Source of the DNA: Phaeoceros laevis
Lineage: Eukaryota; Anthocerotophyta; Anthocerotopsida; Notothyladales
Assembly (NCBI GenBank): GCA_049999765.1
Contig: JBNGIQ010009496.1
Location: 73,213 to 137,212 of the forward strand
Reading direction: 5' to 3'
Length of the DNA stretch: 64,000 nt
This document shows positions 62,725-64,000 of the stretch, piece by piece (the stretch's first letter is position 1; every line of letters begins with the position of its first letter). A program made the translations under genes and the position numbers. The notes beneath the pieces were generated by a model. The model was given only the letters and a program-made list of their open reading frames with translations. It ran no database searches and was not told the origin of the DNA.

Positions 62725-63847
62725 AATCCGGGAATAGGACTGTACCCTTCCTCAGTCCTCCACTTGATTCGACTTGGCTCTTTGCTGAACTTCGACAGAG
62801 CTGTGGTTGGAAGGATTTGTTACTTTAAAGATTGCGCATCCCCAGGGACTGCTCAACAGTGCTGACAATATTATATTGCGGTTGGGCTCTCTATCAAGAT
62901 GGTGCATGCACCCACTGCAGGACGCTGCCCACAGGGTGGATATTCCTTGGACCTCAGTTTCTAATAATGCAGGGAACAGTCTCGCAAACAGGAGCAGCAT
63001 TAATTAAACAGAGAAGGGTTTTGGCCGGGTCTGGTCCTTTCCCATTCCTATGTCCAGGCGTTCTCGGGCCTTCCAAGTTTGTCTTCGAGATTTTAAGAAA
63101 CATAACGATTTCTGACTGCAACGTTGCCTTAGCCGTGTCATCATTCAGGTGAACGTTTGGCTAAGAAAGACCCCCTGTCGAAGGCTTAATAATCTCGGGG
63201 CCTAAGAGTAGTGTTTCTAAGAGGAAAAAGAAAAGTCTTTCTAGTTGTTGACAGCGGTCACTCTCCAAGTACTAGGCAATCTTGTAACTGGGCTTCCTAC
63301 TACTTAATCATAGAAGGCCAGGACGCCAATTGCATTCTGATAGGAGGATGACTTTTTCCTTTGATTAACCAACATGAAGCTGTCACAGTGAGAACCAAGC
63401 TTAGCTTGGCAAAAAATGTTTCAATTTCTCTCTATAGGAGAGAGAAAAAAAAATCCTAAATCCACTAGCAACTGTGTTTCATGTTCCTGACGTCTCTGCA
63501 AACCCACATTGAAATCATCCTCTTAGTAAAAGGTTCGAAACTCTGATTCACCATCATGAAGGGGCACGAAATGGACCCTAACAGTGAAATCTTACATTTT
63601 TTGTGCTGTTAACAGAAAGGACAGCAGTGCTGGACGTTGAATAAACGGGAGAGCAGCCTGCATTTATTTTGAAATTGTTGCCTGCACAAGGTGGTGAGTT
63701 CAAAACAGAAGTCAGCACCGAATTGCATAGCACCTTCCTCTGGTATAAACTTACGCTACTTTTGGCGAATAGATTGTATACCGGCACAAGACTAGTTCCA
63801 CACATTCACAAAGAATGTCGGATGATGTCAAAGAACACACAGCGCAC
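62725..63847. other. Right-hand intergenic region
   Basis: No recognisable gene. A perfect inverted repeat, TTTCTCTCTATAGGAGAGAGAAA, lies at about 63424-63446. Other ORFs are short and without domains. Confidence 0.4.
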
Positions 63848-63998
63848 CTGAACTGAAGGGGTTGTTATTGGCGTCGTGGAGAATCAGCAGTATGTTTCGG
63901 CGACTTTGAGGACTCCCCTGAAATATCCCCTGCGTCTCTGTTGTCCCTGGGTGGACGTCCTTTGTCAGCTGCAGCACTTCCAGTCGCTGGTGGACCGG
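63848..63998 (-). CDS. Possible exon of a minus-strand gene continuing beyond the window
   Basis: A minus frame is open from the window edge to about 63848 and reads VHQRLEVLQLTKDVHPGTTE, then QSRRNILLILHDANNNPFSS. It ends at a donor-like CAG/gtgcgc. The sequence has protein-like composition with a hydrophobic strand (NILLILH). Another minus frame is also open for about 40 codons, so the evidence is modest. I do not recognise the family. Confidence 0.3.
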
Positions 63999-64000
63999 AG

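Noticed and set aside
63525-63545. GGTTCGAAACTC resembling a tRNA T-arm
   Set aside because: No matching acceptor stem, D-arm or anticodon arm at tRNA spacing.

Overview
This is nuclear DNA of a green plant, most likely a seed-free land plant or close streptophyte relative. The genes have many small exons with canonical GT-AG introns, mostly about 60-250 bp. The products are plant-type: an AMT1 ammonium transporter, plastid-targeted lumenal and membrane proteins, a short-form plant tRNase Z and an EMB1417-like PPR protein. A decayed plant-type Ty3/gypsy retrotransposon sits at one end. I cannot name the species; the short introns would fit a lycophyte or a hornwort, but that is inference.

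Layout. 1-~5150: 5' half of a degenerate Ty3/gypsy element on the minus strand. 5372-7446 (-): inositol monophosphatase. 9088-10318 (-): phosphopantetheine adenylyltransferase (CoA synthesis), divergent from 10477-11671 (+), an unidentified plastid-type membrane protein. 12387-14793 (-): a 335-residue coiled-coil protein. 14.8-26.8 kb is gene-poor. It holds a 10-N assembly gap between two identical 47-bp ends and an SRP54 pseudogene into which a 318-bp piggyBac-like MITE has inserted. 26802-28343 (+): intronless AMT1. 29126-30925 (-): intronless APC7. 31437-34445 (+): a CRTAC1-like FG-GAP/ASPIC-UnbV protein. 34618-36441 (+): a thylakoid-lumen protein. 36.9-39.1 kb: tandem repeats.

39378-43264 (-): RFC1, divergent from 43611-45270 (+), a PPR protein. 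46292-48754 (-): LST8. 48.8-52.3 kb: AT-rich sequence with tandem duplications. 52320-54824 (-): CTNNBL1, divergent from 55014-57067 (+), tRNase Z. 58267-59214 (+): Vma12-like V-ATPase assembly factor. 59674-60933 (-): F-box/kelch protein. 61758-62724 (+): ER thioredoxin-like protein. A possible exon of a further minus-strand gene reaches the right edge.

The genes are mostly single-copy housekeeping functions (DNA replication, APC/C, TOR signalling, splicing, tRNA maturation, CoA and inositol metabolism) and do not form a cluster. Several are arranged head-to-head with 160-350 bp between start codons. The most notable items are the TTAA-flanked MITE nested in the SRP54 pseudogene, an RFC1 that appears to lack its BRCT domain, the CRTAC1-like gene, and two GC-AG introns supported by reading phase. 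I saw no wholly new multi-gene system.
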